Shown: positions 34,362-43,106 of the stretch, in pieces
Layout: each line of letters opens with the position of its first letter
How positions within the stretch are numbered: position 1 is the stretch's first letter
DNA from: Sedimentimonas flavescens
GTDB taxonomy: Bacteria; Pseudomonadota; Alphaproteobacteria; Rhodobacterales; Rhodobacteraceae
Assembly: GCF_019264375.1 (NCBI RefSeq)
Contig: NZ_JAHVAI010000002.1
Span: 186,001-250,000 of the forward strand
Reading direction: 5' to 3'
Length of the DNA: 64,000 bases
Translations under genes and position numbers: made by a program
The notes under the pieces: model-generated
What the model saw: the letters and a program-made list of their open reading frames with translations, nothing else
Databases searched by the model: none
Told to the model about the DNA's origin: nothing

Positions 34362-35696
34362 ATGCTGAAGCACATCTACGAACCGGCTGCCTATGCGGCG
34401 CAGTCGCTTGACGGCTGCTACTGGGTCTCGACCGCCCCGCAAGCGCCTGACTACGCGCCGCTTGCAGGCGAGGCGCGGGTCGAATTTGCCGTGATCGGCG
34501 GCGGCTTCACCGGCCTTTCCGCCGCTTTGCGTCTGGCCGAGGCGGGTGTGGATGTGGCGGTGCTTGACATGCATGCGCCAGGCTGGGGCGCGTCGGGGCG
34601 CAATGGCGGGTTTTGCTGCATGGGCGGCTCCAAGGCCAGCGGTGCGACGCTGCTGCGCCGCTACGGCGCCGACGAACTTGCGCGCCACCGCGCCGCCGAG
34701 GTCTCCTCGATCGAGACGGTCGCCGATATTGCCGCGCGCTACGGGATCGAGCTGGACCGTCATTCCGAAGGCGAGGTGCAACTGGCCCACCGCCCCGCCG
34801 CCTTCGAGGAGATGCGCGCCGAGGCTGCGACGCTTGCGCGCGAACTGGGCTGCGAGACGCGCCTGATCGGCCCGACCGAGCTGGCCGCCGAAGGGCTGGC
34901 CGCGCAGGGAATGCACGGCGCGCTGCATGTACGGCTTGGCTTCGGCCTCAACCCCCGCAAATACGTCCTTGGCCTGGCCGAGGCCGTCACCCGGCTTGGC
35001 GGGCGTATCCATGCCCATAGCACGGTGGAACAGATCACCCGCGCGGGCGAAGACTATGTCCTGCGCACCTCGGGCGGCACATTAAGGGCGCGACATATCC
35101 TTCTGGCAACGAACGGATATTCCTCGGACAACCTGCCAGACTGGATGCGCGCGCGCTATCTGCCGGTGCAAAGCTCGGTCATCGTCACGCGGCCGCTGAG
35201 CGACGATGAGATCGCCGCGCAGGGCTGGTCGAGCGACCTGATGGCCTATGACTCGCGCAACCTACTGCACTACTTCCGCCTGATGCCGAACCGCCAGATG
35301 CTGTTCGGGATGCGCGGCGGCGTGCGCTGGACGCCCGCCGACCACGCCGCGATCCGGCGCGAGATCCGTCGCGACTTCGACACCATGTTTCCCGCCTGGC
35401 GCGCGGTCGAGGCGCCTTGGTTCTGGTCGGGTCTGGCGAACCTCGCGCGCGATCTGGTGCCTTTCGTGGGCCAGATCGGTGACTGGCCGCGCGCGTTTGC
35501 ATCGTTCGCCTATCACGGCAACGGGGTTGCAATGGGAACCTGGTGCGGCGCGCAGATGGCCGATCTTGCGCTTGGGCGCGAAACCGCCCTGCCCGATTTC
35601 TACCGCACCCCGCCCAAGCGGTTTGAGCTTGGGCCCGCGCGGCGGCTCGCGCTGATCATGGCCTACCACTATTATAAGGTCATGGACGGCAAATAA
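34362..35696 (+). CDS. FAD-dependent amine oxidase (PuuB-like)
   Basis: Probable gamma-glutamylputrescine oxidase or related amine/amino acid oxidase of the DAO family. The 444-residue protein has the FAD motif FAVIGGGFTGLSAALRLAEAG (about residues 43-63), GWGASGRNGGFC (isoalloxazine region), and C-terminal FASFAYHGNGVAMGTWCGAQMADL. PuuB proteins share this size and layout. It follows potFGHI on the same strand, consistent with oxidation of imported polyamine; no PuuA glutamylation gene is in the window, so the direct substrate is open. The start has only a weak ribosome binding site. Confidence 0.85.
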   Translation: MLKHIYEPAAYAAQSLDGCYWVSTAPQAPDYAPLAGEARVEFAVIGGGFTGLSAALRLAEAGVDVAVLDMHAPGWGASGRNGGFCCMGGSKASGATLLRRYGADELARHRAAEVSSIETVADIAARYGIELDRHSEGEVQLAHRPAAFEEMRAEAATLARELGCETRLIGPTELAAEGLAAQGMHGALHVRLGFGLNPRKYVLGLAEAVTRLGGRIHAHSTVEQITRAGEDYVLRTSGGTLRARHILLATNGYSSDNLPDWMRARYLPVQSSVIVTRPLSDDEIAAQGWSSDLMAYDSRNLLHYFRLMPNRQMLFGMRGGVRWTPADHAAIRREIRRDFDTMFPAWRAVEAPWFWSGLANLARDLVPFVGQIGDWPRAFASFAYHGNGVAMGTWCGAQMADLALGRETALPDFYRTPPKRFELGPARRLALIMAYHYYKVMDGK

Positions 35697-35772
35697 CCCG
35701 ATCTGGGGGGTGCGTCACATTCCCGATACAGCAAGTTGCGATAGCTGAGGCTGAATCAGACGGAGCCTCGCC

Positions 35773-36558
35773 ATGCAGCACGCCGCCTCCCCCAAGCTCA
35801 GCGCACGCAGCCTGTTCATATCGGATCTGCATCTGGGGGCACGCGGCTCCCGCGCGGCCAGCATCCTCGAGTTCCTGCAGGGCGTCGAGGCGCAGCGGAT
35901 CTACCTTGTCGGCGATATCCTCGACATCTGGCACCCCGCCGCCGTGCTCTGGAGCGAGACGCATGACGCGATCATCGACTGGTTCGGCGCGCAGGTCGCC
36001 GCCGGGCGCGAGGTGATCTATCTCTACGGCAACCACGACCGCGAGATGCGGGTGAACTTCCCCCGCCCGCTGCCCGCTCTGACTGTGGCAGAACGCGTGA
36101 CCCACGAGGCCGCCGACGGGCGGCGCTACCTCGTGCTGCATGGCGATCAATGCGACATGCGCATCCTGCGCTGGCACCTGATGACGCGGATCGGCAGCCG
36201 CTGCGATGCGCTCTTGCGGCGGATCGACCAGTGGCTGCGCCGTCGCCGCAACCTGTCCGAGGGCGAGCGCAGCCTGATCCAGATCGCGCTTGCCGGCATC
36301 AATCACCTGCTGGCCATGGGCGACGGGTTCGAGGGCCGCCTGCGCGCCCTGGCACGCGCGGCCAGCCACGACGGCATCATCTGCGGCCATTCCCACAAGC
36401 CCGCCCTGCGCGAGGAAGACGGCGTGATCTACGCCAACTGCGGCGATTGGGTAGACAGCATGACCGCCCTGATCGAGGGCGAAGACGGCCGCCTGCAACT
36501 GCTGGAATGGTCGCCCGAGGCGATCCCGGCAAGCGACCTGCGGGAGCAACTGGCATGA
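35773..36558 (+). CDS. LpxH-like metallophosphoesterase
   Basis: Calcineurin-like phosphoesterase of 261 residues. It has the full metal-binding set: ISDLHLGARG (Asp-x-His), LVGDILDIW (Gly-Asp), LYGNHDREM and GHSHKP. The pattern and length resemble the UDP-2,3-diacylglucosamine hydrolases LpxH/LpxI, but Rhodobacterales often keep a separate lipid A enzyme, so this may act on another glycolipid phosphate. GGAGCC precedes the ATG. Its stop overlaps the next start (ATGA), starting a four-gene coupled cassette. Confidence 0.85.
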   Translation: MQHAASPKLSARSLFISDLHLGARGSRAASILEFLQGVEAQRIYLVGDILDIWHPAAVLWSETHDAIIDWFGAQVAAGREVIYLYGNHDREMRVNFPRPLPALTVAERVTHEAADGRRYLVLHGDQCDMRILRWHLMTRIGSRCDALLRRIDQWLRRRRNLSEGERSLIQIALAGINHLLAMGDGFEGRLRALARAASHDGIICGHSHKPALREEDGVIYANCGDWVDSMTALIEGEDGRLQLLEWSPEAIPASDLREQLA

Positions 36559-37667
36559 CCTATCTTCTGGCATTCGGTCTGGCACTCACCCTCGGCCTGC
36601 ACCTGCTGACCGCGCTGCTGGCAGGGCAGCGCTACCGCCGCCCCGCGCCCCCCGAGGCGCCTCCGCTCCTGCCGCCGATCACGCTGATCCGCCCGGTCTG
36701 CGGCCTTGACCCTTTCGATGCCGAGACACTGGCCTCGTCCTTCGGGCTCGATTACCCGGCCTATGAGGTGATCTTTTGCGCCGCGCATGAAGATGACCCC
36801 GCCGTGCAACTGGTGCGAGACCTGATTGCCGCGCATCCGGGCACCGAGGCGCGCCTTCTGATCGGCGAGGATCGCATCACCGCGAACCCCAAGCTGAATA
36901 ACCTGCAAAAGAGCATCGCCGCCGCGCGCCATGACTGGCTGGCGATGGCCGACTCGAACCTTCTGCTGCCGCGCACCTATCTGCGCGACCTCGTGGCCGC
37001 CTGGCAGGAAGACACCGGCCTTGTCAGCGCGCCCCCGGCCGGCATCCGCCCCGAGAACCTTTGGGGCGCGGTCGAGTGTGCCTTCCTGAACACCTGCCAG
37101 GCGCGCTGGCAACTTGCGGCCGACGCCGTGGGGCTCGGGTTCGCGCAGGGCAAGACACTGTTCTGGCGCCGCGACATCCTGATCCGGGGCGGCGGGCTGG
37201 AGGCCCTTGGCCGCAACATGGCCGAGGACGTGGCCGCTACGAAATTCATCCGCGAACAGGGGCTGCGAGTGCGATTGCCCCGCGCGCTTTTCGCCCAACC
37301 CATCGGCAAGCGCACGGCCAGCACGATCTGGCAGCGCCAGCTGCGCTGGTCCAAGGTGCGCCGCGATGGCTTTGTCCTGCTTTTCGCCGCCGAGATCCTG
37401 CAAGGCCCGCTTTTGCCGCTGGCGCTAAGCCTCGCGCTGTGGCTGACGGGCGCGTTGCCCGGCTGGGTGCCCGCCGTGCTGCCGCTGATCTGGTATGGCA
37501 CCGAGTGGCTCTTGGCGCGCGTGGCGGGCTGGCCCTCGCGCGCGCGCGATCTGCTGGCATTCGTCATCCGCGACGCGATGCTGCCCGCGCTTTGGGTCGT
37601 CACCTGGCGGTCGCGCAATTTCGACTGGCGCGGGACCAAGATGGTGCCGAGCGAACACCCGCTATGA
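36555..37667 (+). CDS. GT21-like glycosyltransferase (ceramide glucosyltransferase/HpnI type)
   Basis: Membrane glycosyltransferase of 370 residues. An N-terminal helix (about 3-22) anchors a GT-A domain: ITLIRPVCGLDPFDAETLASSF, YEVIFCAAHEDDPAV, and LAMADSNLLLPRTYL (the D-x-N in place of DxD), then IWQRQLRWSKVRRDGF, matching the (Q/R)xxRW signature. C-terminal helices follow. Ceramide- and hopanoid-type glucosyltransferases have this layout. Sugar donor and lipid acceptor are not determined; the next gene in the cassette is a DedA protein. Start at 36555 overlaps the phosphoesterase stop. Confidence 0.87.
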   Translation: MTYLLAFGLALTLGLHLLTALLAGQRYRRPAPPEAPPLLPPITLIRPVCGLDPFDAETLASSFGLDYPAYEVIFCAAHEDDPAVQLVRDLIAAHPGTEARLLIGEDRITANPKLNNLQKSIAAARHDWLAMADSNLLLPRTYLRDLVAAWQEDTGLVSAPPAGIRPENLWGAVECAFLNTCQARWQLAADAVGLGFAQGKTLFWRRDILIRGGGLEALGRNMAEDVAATKFIREQGLRVRLPRALFAQPIGKRTASTIWQRQLRWSKVRRDGFVLLFAAEILQGPLLPLALSLALWLTGALPGWVPAVLPLIWYGTEWLLARVAGWPSRARDLLAFVIRDAMLPALWVVTWRSRNFDWRGTKMVPSEHPL

Positions 37668-38245
37668 TCGGACTTGAGACCGTTATCGCGCTGATCTCGA
37701 AGCACGGGCTGACGCTTGTCGCGCCGATTGCCGTGATCGAGGGGCCAATCGTTACCGTCATCGCGGCCTGGCTGGCCAGCCAGCACCTGCTGGATCTGTG
37801 GCGCGTCACGCTGGTCGTGGTTCTGGCCGATCTGATCGGTGATCTGATCTGGTATGCGCTCGGGCGATGGGGCCTTGCACATCTGCCGCAGGGCGTTCTG
37901 CGCCGTCTCGGGCTGCGCCCTGCCCGGCTGGAACTGCTGGCGGGGCAATTCCGCAAGAAGGGCGCACGCATCCTGATCTTCGGGAAATGGACCCATAGCG
38001 CGGGGGCCGCCATCCTGATCGCGGCTGGCGTGGCCCGGATGAACACTTGGCGGTTCCTCTGGGTGAATCTGATGGCCTCGATCCCGAAGAGCCTGTTCTT
38101 CGTCGCCCTGGGCTACGGTTTCGGCTCCGCCTACGGCCAGATCGAGGGCTGGATCTTCCGCGGCTCGCTCGCCCTGCTTGTCGCCACCTTACTGATCGGC
38201 GCGATCTGGCTCAGCCGCCAATGCGCCCGCAAGAGACCTGCATGA
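37664..38245 (+). CDS. DedA-family membrane protein
   Basis: A 193-residue integral membrane protein with the DedA/SNARE-associated pattern: a re-entrant-like start (VIALISKHGLTLVAPIAVIEGPIVTVIAAW), LVVVLADLIGDLIWYALGRWG, FGKWTHSAGAAILIAAGVARM with the conserved Gly and Arg, and late hydrophobic helices. DedA proteins act in lipid flipping (undecaprenyl-phosphate or phospholipid). Overlaps both neighbours as ATGA, so it is translated with the glycosyltransferases and could move their lipid carrier. Confidence 0.88.
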   Translation: MIGLETVIALISKHGLTLVAPIAVIEGPIVTVIAAWLASQHLLDLWRVTLVVVLADLIGDLIWYALGRWGLAHLPQGVLRRLGLRPARLELLAGQFRKKGARILIFGKWTHSAGAAILIAAGVARMNTWRFLWVNLMASIPKSLFFVALGYGFGSAYGQIEGWIFRGSLALLVATLLIGAIWLSRQCARKRPA

Positions 38246-38940
38246 CCCACGATCCCTTCACGCTGAGCTGTCTGATCCCCGCCTATAACGAAGGGCCGCG
38301 CATTGCGCAGGTTCTGGCAGCCGTCGCGAACCATCCGCTGATCGACGAGGTCATCGTGATCGACGATGGCTCCTCGGATGACACGGCCAAGATCGCCGCT
38401 GGCTTTGGGGTCCGGGTGCTGACCCAGTCGCCCAATGGCGGCAAGACCCGCGCCGTGGTGGCCGGCATCGCCGCCGCGCGCGGCAGCCATCTGTTGCTGC
38501 TCGACGCCGATCTGCTTGGCCTGACGCCAGACGCCCTGAGCGCGTTGATCGAGCCCGTGTGCAGCGGCGCGGTTCAGGCCACGATCAGCCTGCGCGGGAA
38601 CGCTCCTGCACCCTGGCGGCTGATCGGGCTCGATTACATCTCGGGCGAGAGGGTGCTGCCGCGCCACATACTTGCGGCACAGCTACAGGCTCTGACGGAA
38701 CTGCCCCGCTTCGGACTTGAGGTATTCATGAACCGGCTGTGGCTGCATCACCGGCTGCGCCTGCGCGTGGTGCGCTGGCCGGAGGTTGCCAGCCCGATGA
38801 AGCATTCCAAGCGCGGCTGGCGTGCCGGGATCAGCGCCGACCTGAGGATGATGGCCGACATTTTCGCCACCATCCCCCCGCAGGAGGCGCTGCGGCAGAT
38901 CCTGCAAATGCGTGCAGCCAGCTCCGAGCTACGCCCCTGA
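38242..38940 (+). CDS. GT2-family glycosyltransferase
   Basis: A 232-residue GT-A glycosyltransferase with LSCLIPAYNEGPRI, VIVIDDGSSDDTAKIA and LLLLDADLLGLT (DxD-like). No membrane helix, so it is cytoplasmic or peripheral. The size and IPAYNE/DDGS pattern fit dolichol-phosphate mannosyltransferase-like enzymes, which load a sugar onto a lipid phosphate. Last gene of the four-gene coupled cassette, starting inside the DedA stop (ATGA); no T-rich hairpin follows within 30 bases. Confidence 0.86.
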   Translation: MTHDPFTLSCLIPAYNEGPRIAQVLAAVANHPLIDEVIVIDDGSSDDTAKIAAGFGVRVLTQSPNGGKTRAVVAGIAAARGSHLLLLDADLLGLTPDALSALIEPVCSGAVQATISLRGNAPAPWRLIGLDYISGERVLPRHILAAQLQALTELPRFGLEVFMNRLWLHHRLRLRVVRWPEVASPMKHSKRGWRAGISADLRMMADIFATIPPQEALRQILQMRAASSELRP

Positions 38941-39236
38941 GTCGCAAGAATCGGTAATAACCGCTGCCCATTTTTGCGCCATCAAATCGCCGTATTTTTC
39001 ACCAACCCTTACGCGCGCGCGAAGCAAATACTATCCTTTTGGATAGGTCTTCGCACATTCCAGCGCATATTTTACCAAGCATTCCATAATATTTATCGAC
39101 GTTATATGAATAACTTGCGCAGTCTCAAAGCGATACTGAGGAAAGTTGTATATGCTTTTGAAATAGAGGCTTTTTCGGACGTCACCCGGCTTTGACAGAG
39201 TGCCGCCGCGCAGAGGCTTCGGTTGAGAGGGTAGTC
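38941..39236. promoter_or_regulatory. AT-rich spacer before the exopolysaccharide operon
   Basis: 296 bases, clearly richer in A and T than the surrounding DNA. Contains a perfect 6-bp hairpin CTATCC-TTTT-GGATAG (39031-39046) and several TAT-rich stretches. A 73-codon open frame (38974-39195) has no ribosome binding site and atypical composition, so I treat it as non-coding. It probably holds the promoter(s) of the downstream operon. Confidence 0.5.
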
Positions 39237-40256
39237 ATGAATAATCTTCCAACCTTCAATCCTGGACCCGGCGCCATTGCTGGGCGCGGCCACATTCTTG
39301 TCACAGGTGGCGCGGGATTCATTGGTTCCAATCTTTGCGAACGGCTGGTCAAATCGGGCGAATGTGTTGTCTGCATCGACAATCTCGAGACCGGACGGAT
39401 GGAAAATATCGCCCATCTGATCGGTCGCCCCGGGTTCAGTTTTTTTCTGCACGACATCGTGCAGCCCTTCGACGTGAAGGGACCGGTGGCGCAGATCTAC
39501 AATCTCGCCTGCGCGGCCTCGCCGCCGAAATATCAGTTGCACCCGGTGCACACCTTCAAGACCTCGGTAATCGGGGCGATCAACCTGCTTGAGCTTGCCG
39601 GGCGCAAGGGTGCGCGCATCCTGCAATCCTCAACCTCCGAGGTTTACGGCGACCCCGACATCAGCCCGCAGCGCGAGGATTACCGCGGCCTGGTGAACAC
39701 CGTCGGCCCGCGCTCGTGCTACGATGAGGGTAAGCGCGCCAGCGAGACGCTGTTTCACGACTTCCACCTGCGCCGGAACACCGACGTCCGGATCGCGCGC
39801 ATCTTCAACACTTACGGGCCACGCATGGACCCCGAGGATGGCCGCGTGATCTCGAACTTCTCGGTTCAGGCGCTTTCGGGGCTGCCGCTGACGGTTTACG
39901 GCGACGGCAAGCAGACGCGCTCGCTATGCTATATCGACGACATGCTGGACGGGCTGATTGCCCTGATGAACACCGACACCGCAGGCCCCGACCCGGTCAA
40001 TCTGGGCAACCCCGGCGAATATACGGTGCTGGAAATCGCCGATATGATCCTTGAGATGAGCGGTTCGCCCGCGAGCATCACCTATCGCGACCTGCCGCGC
40101 GACGATCCGCATCAGCGCTGCCCCGACATCGGGCGGGCCATCCGGTTGCTGGGTTGGGCGCCCAAGGTCTCGCTGCGCGAGGGGCTTGTGCCCACGCTGG
40201 CCTATTTCCGCGAGGAGATCCTGCGCAGCGCCCGCACGAAGGAGCGATCTGCTTGA
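39237..40256 (+). CDS. NAD-dependent epimerase, UDP-glucuronate decarboxylase-like
   Basis: Short-chain (extended) sugar-nucleotide enzyme of 339 residues, probably making UDP-xylose from UDP-glucuronate. Cofactor motif VTGGAGFIGSNLCERL (about residues 22-37), SSTSEVYGDP, and the UXS-typical GPRSCYDEGKRASE with Tyr162 and Lys166; NTYGPRMDPEDGRVISNF follows. The acidic SCYDEGK block is found in UXS and not in GalE. A GAGAGGG site supports the start. First gene of the exopolysaccharide operon. Confidence 0.88.
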   Translation: MNNLPTFNPGPGAIAGRGHILVTGGAGFIGSNLCERLVKSGECVVCIDNLETGRMENIAHLIGRPGFSFFLHDIVQPFDVKGPVAQIYNLACAASPPKYQLHPVHTFKTSVIGAINLLELAGRKGARILQSSTSEVYGDPDISPQREDYRGLVNTVGPRSCYDEGKRASETLFHDFHLRRNTDVRIARIFNTYGPRMDPEDGRVISNFSVQALSGLPLTVYGDGKQTRSLCYIDDMLDGLIALMNTDTAGPDPVNLGNPGEYTVLEIADMILEMSGSPASITYRDLPRDDPHQRCPDIGRAIRLLGWAPKVSLREGLVPTLAYFREEILRSARTKERSA

Positions 40257-41248
40257 GCGACGGCCTACCAGGGCGAATCCTTGTCACCGGCGGCGCAGGC
40301 TATATCGGCTCTCACTGCTGCAAGGCGCTGCATCAGGCGGGGCGCACGTCCGTTGTCTATGACAACCTGTCGCGCGGCCATGCGGATGCGGTGCGATGGG
40401 GGCCGCTGGTCGCGGGCGACATGCGCGACGAGGCATTGCTGACGCAGACCCTGCGCGAGCATCGGATCGAGGCGGTGATCCATTTCGCCGCCCTCGCCTA
40501 TGTCGGCGAGAGTGTCACGGCGCCGGAAGCCTATTACAGCAACAACGTGGGCGGGATGATCGCGCTTGTGAATGCCATGCGGCAGGCGGGCGTCGGGCAG
40601 ATCGTCTTTTCGTCCAGCTGCGCGACCTATGGCACGCCCGACACCCTGCCGATCCGAGAGGATGCGCCGCAGCGCCCGATCAACCCCTACGGGCGCACCA
40701 AGCTGATCTGCGAATGGTTGCTGCGCGATGCCGCCGCGGCGCATGGGCTGCGCTTTGCCGCGCTGCGCTATTTCAACGCGGCCGGCGCCGACCCCGAGGG
40801 CGAGATCGGCGAGCGCCACGACCCCGAGACCCACGTTCTGCCGCTGGCGCTGATGGCAGCCTCCGGCCAGGCCCCGCCCTTGCAGGTCTTTGGCACCGAT
40901 TACCCGACCGAAGACGGCACCTGCATCCGCGACTACATCCACGTCACCGATCTGGCGCGCGCGCATCTGCTGGCGCTGGAGCATCTGGCGCGCGGAGGCG
41001 AGAACCTCGCGCTGAACCTCGGGACAGGCATTGGCGCATCGGTCCGCCAGGTCGTGGCAGCGGTTGAACGCGCGACGGGCCGCAAGGTGCCGCTGACCGA
41101 AGCCCCGCGCCGCGCGGGCGACCCGGCCGAGCTGACCGCCGACCCCGCACGCGCCGCCGAAGTGTTGGGATTCACCGCGCAATATCGTGATCTGGAGGAG
41201 ATCGCCGCCCATGCGGCCCCGTGGTTTGGCCACTCCAGGGACGGCTGA
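40253..41248 (+). CDS. galE: UDP-glucose 4-epimerase
   Basis: Interconverts UDP-glucose and UDP-galactose. The 331-residue protein has VTGGAGYIGSHCCKALHQAG, HFAALAYVGESV, FSSSCATYGTPDTLPIREDAP, NPYGRTK (Tyr and Lys) and LRYFNAAGADPEGEIGE, standard for GalE. It starts with TTG at 40253, inside the uxs stop (TTGA), with AGGAG nine bases upstream; no ATG alternative near it fits. Supplies galactose donor for the glycosyltransferase gene that follows. Confidence 0.92.
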   Translation: MSDGLPGRILVTGGAGYIGSHCCKALHQAGRTSVVYDNLSRGHADAVRWGPLVAGDMRDEALLTQTLREHRIEAVIHFAALAYVGESVTAPEAYYSNNVGGMIALVNAMRQAGVGQIVFSSSCATYGTPDTLPIREDAPQRPINPYGRTKLICEWLLRDAAAAHGLRFAALRYFNAAGADPEGEIGERHDPETHVLPLALMAASGQAPPLQVFGTDYPTEDGTCIRDYIHVTDLARAHLLALEHLARGGENLALNLGTGIGASVRQVVAAVERATGRKVPLTEAPRRAGDPAELTADPARAAEVLGFTAQYRDLEEIAAHAAPWFGHSRDG

Positions 41249-41249
41249 G

Positions 41250-43103
41250 ATGAAACACCAGCCCCTGCCCTCGCATCAGACGCCCACGCAGGAGCGTCCC
41301 TTTCTTGCCCCGCTGACAACGGGATGGCGCGCGTTCAAGTATCACCTGATCGCGGGGGGGTGGCTGATCGCGGCGGGGTGGTTCTGGGCATGGTGGCTGC
41401 GCCCCGATCATGTGATCGGCGTATGGCGTTTTGCCATCGTGACCGGCGCGATGGCCTGGATCTACGGGATGCAGCTTTATTTCGTGCTGATCTTCCTGCA
41501 GGCCCGCCGCAGCGTCGCCCCCAACCCGCAGCCCGGCCAGTGGCGCGTCGCGATGATCGTCACCAAGACCCCGGCCGAGCCCTTCGAGGTGGTACGCCGC
41601 ACGCTTGAGGCCATGCTGGCGCAGGACTACCCGCATGACACCTGGCTGGCCGACGAGGACCCGGCCTCGGAAACCATCGCCTGGTGCGCGACGCATGGCG
41701 TCAAGATCTCGTCGCGCAAGGGGATCGAGGCCTATCACCGCGCCGAGTGGCCCCGCCGCACCCGCTGCAAGGAAGGCAATCTAGCCTACTTCTACGACAC
41801 ATGGGGGTATCGCGATTACGACATCGTCAGCCAGCTTGACGCCGATCACGTCCCCCAGCCGGGCTACCTGCGCGCGATGCTGCGCCCCTTCGCCGACCCT
41901 GCGGTGGGGTATGTCTCGGCGCCCTCGATCTGCGGCGCGAATGCTGCGCAAAGCTGGTCGGCGCGCACGCGGCTTTACTCCGAGGCCGCGTTTCACGGCG
42001 TCTTTCAGGCGGGCTATACGGGCGTTCTGACGCCCATGTGCATCGGCTCGCATTACGCGGTGCGCACGGCGGCGCTGAAACAGGTCGGTGGCCTTGGCCC
42101 GGAACTGGCCGAGGATCACTCGACCACGATGCTGATGGCCTCGGGCGGCTGGCGCGGCGTTCATGCGATCGACGCGATTGCCATGGGCGACGGCCCGGCG
42201 AACCTGCCCGATCTGGTTACGCAGGAGTTTCAGTGGTCGCGCAGCCTGCTCAGCCTGCTGCTGCGCTACACGCCGCGATACCTGCGCACCATGCCGCTAC
42301 GGCTGAAGCTGCTCTTCTTGCTGTGCCAGACGTGGTATGTGTTCTTCGCGATCAGCATGGCGATGATGTATCTGGTGCCGATCATCGCGGTGACCTTCGA
42401 CATCCGCATCGCGGATGTGACCTACCCGGCGTTTCTGGGGCACTCGCTGCCAGCTGTGCTGGCGATGATCGTTTTCGCCTATTCGATGCGCCGCGACGGG
42501 TTCTTCCGCCCGCGCGAGGCCAAGGTGATCGCCTGGGAAAAGGCGCTGTTCGTGACCCTGCAATGGCCCTGGGTGGTCTGGGGCTGCGTGATGGCGGTGC
42601 GCGACCGGCTCACCGGCCGTTTCGTCGATTTTCGGATTACCCCAAAGGGCACAGCGGCCTCGGCCCGGCTACCCGGGAAAATCGTGGCCGTCTATGCACT
42701 TCTGGCGCTTGGCGCACTTGTTCCGGTGATCGCTGTCGGAGGTGTGACAGAAGCGCGCGGCTTCTATTTGCTCTCTCTCGTCAACACTATGTTATACTTG
42801 AGTCTTGTAGCGGTCACGATTGTCCGCCACCTGATCGAAAACCGGATCGACTGGCGCCAGCAACGTCGGGCGATCATGGCCCAGACCGGGACATTGACGG
42901 CAATCGCCCTGCTGACCGGAACCGCGCTGTGGATGCGCGGCGAAGAGAGCCTGCAAGCGCTCATCTATGGTTTGTCGCCGGTGGGCGTCACGCAAGCAGA
43001 ATACGTTGTGTCCGGCGCGGGCATGGGCAAGCCGGGCGAGGTTCGGTTCCGATTCAACCCGGAACTGTGGGAGGCAATTGGCCAGTTCGGCCAGTGGAGG
43101 TGA
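41250..43103 (+). CDS. Cellulose-synthase-like membrane glycosyltransferase (GT2)
   Basis: Probable polysaccharide synthase of 617 residues. Two N-terminal helices (about 33-50 and 62-84) precede a GT-A domain with DEDPAS (135-140), QLDADH (195-200), and AEDHST (287-292, catalytic Asp289); then several helices to the C-terminus (about 345-530). This is the BcsA/HasA-like arrangement of synthesis coupled to export. The acceptor motif reads QEFQW at 325-329, where the family has QxxRW. It follows galE by one base and precedes a secreted hydrolase by three. Confidence 0.88.
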   Translation: MKHQPLPSHQTPTQERPFLAPLTTGWRAFKYHLIAGGWLIAAGWFWAWWLRPDHVIGVWRFAIVTGAMAWIYGMQLYFVLIFLQARRSVAPNPQPGQWRVAMIVTKTPAEPFEVVRRTLEAMLAQDYPHDTWLADEDPASETIAWCATHGVKISSRKGIEAYHRAEWPRRTRCKEGNLAYFYDTWGYRDYDIVSQLDADHVPQPGYLRAMLRPFADPAVGYVSAPSICGANAAQSWSARTRLYSEAAFHGVFQAGYTGVLTPMCIGSHYAVRTAALKQVGGLGPELAEDHSTTMLMASGGWRGVHAIDAIAMGDGPANLPDLVTQEFQWSRSLLSLLLRYTPRYLRTMPLRLKLLFLLCQTWYVFFAISMAMMYLVPIIAVTFDIRIADVTYPAFLGHSLPAVLAMIVFAYSMRRDGFFRPREAKVIAWEKALFVTLQWPWVVWGCVMAVRDRLTGRFVDFRITPKGTAASARLPGKIVAVYALLALGALVPVIAVGGVTEARGFYLLSLVNTMLYLSLVAVTIVRHLIENRIDWRQQRRAIMAQTGTLTAIALLTGTALWMRGEESLQALIYGLSPVGVTQAEYVVSGAGMGKPGEVRFRFNPELWEAIGQFGQWR

Positions 43104-43106
43104 AAC

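Noticed and set aside
35773-38940. Hopanoid (hpn) cluster
   Set aside because: Only the glycosyltransferase resembles HpnI; squalene-hopene cyclase, HpnH and HpnK genes are absent.
38974-39195. 73-codon open frame in the AT-rich spacer
   Set aside because: No ribosome binding site; base and codon use differ from neighbouring genes and it sits where a promoter is expected.
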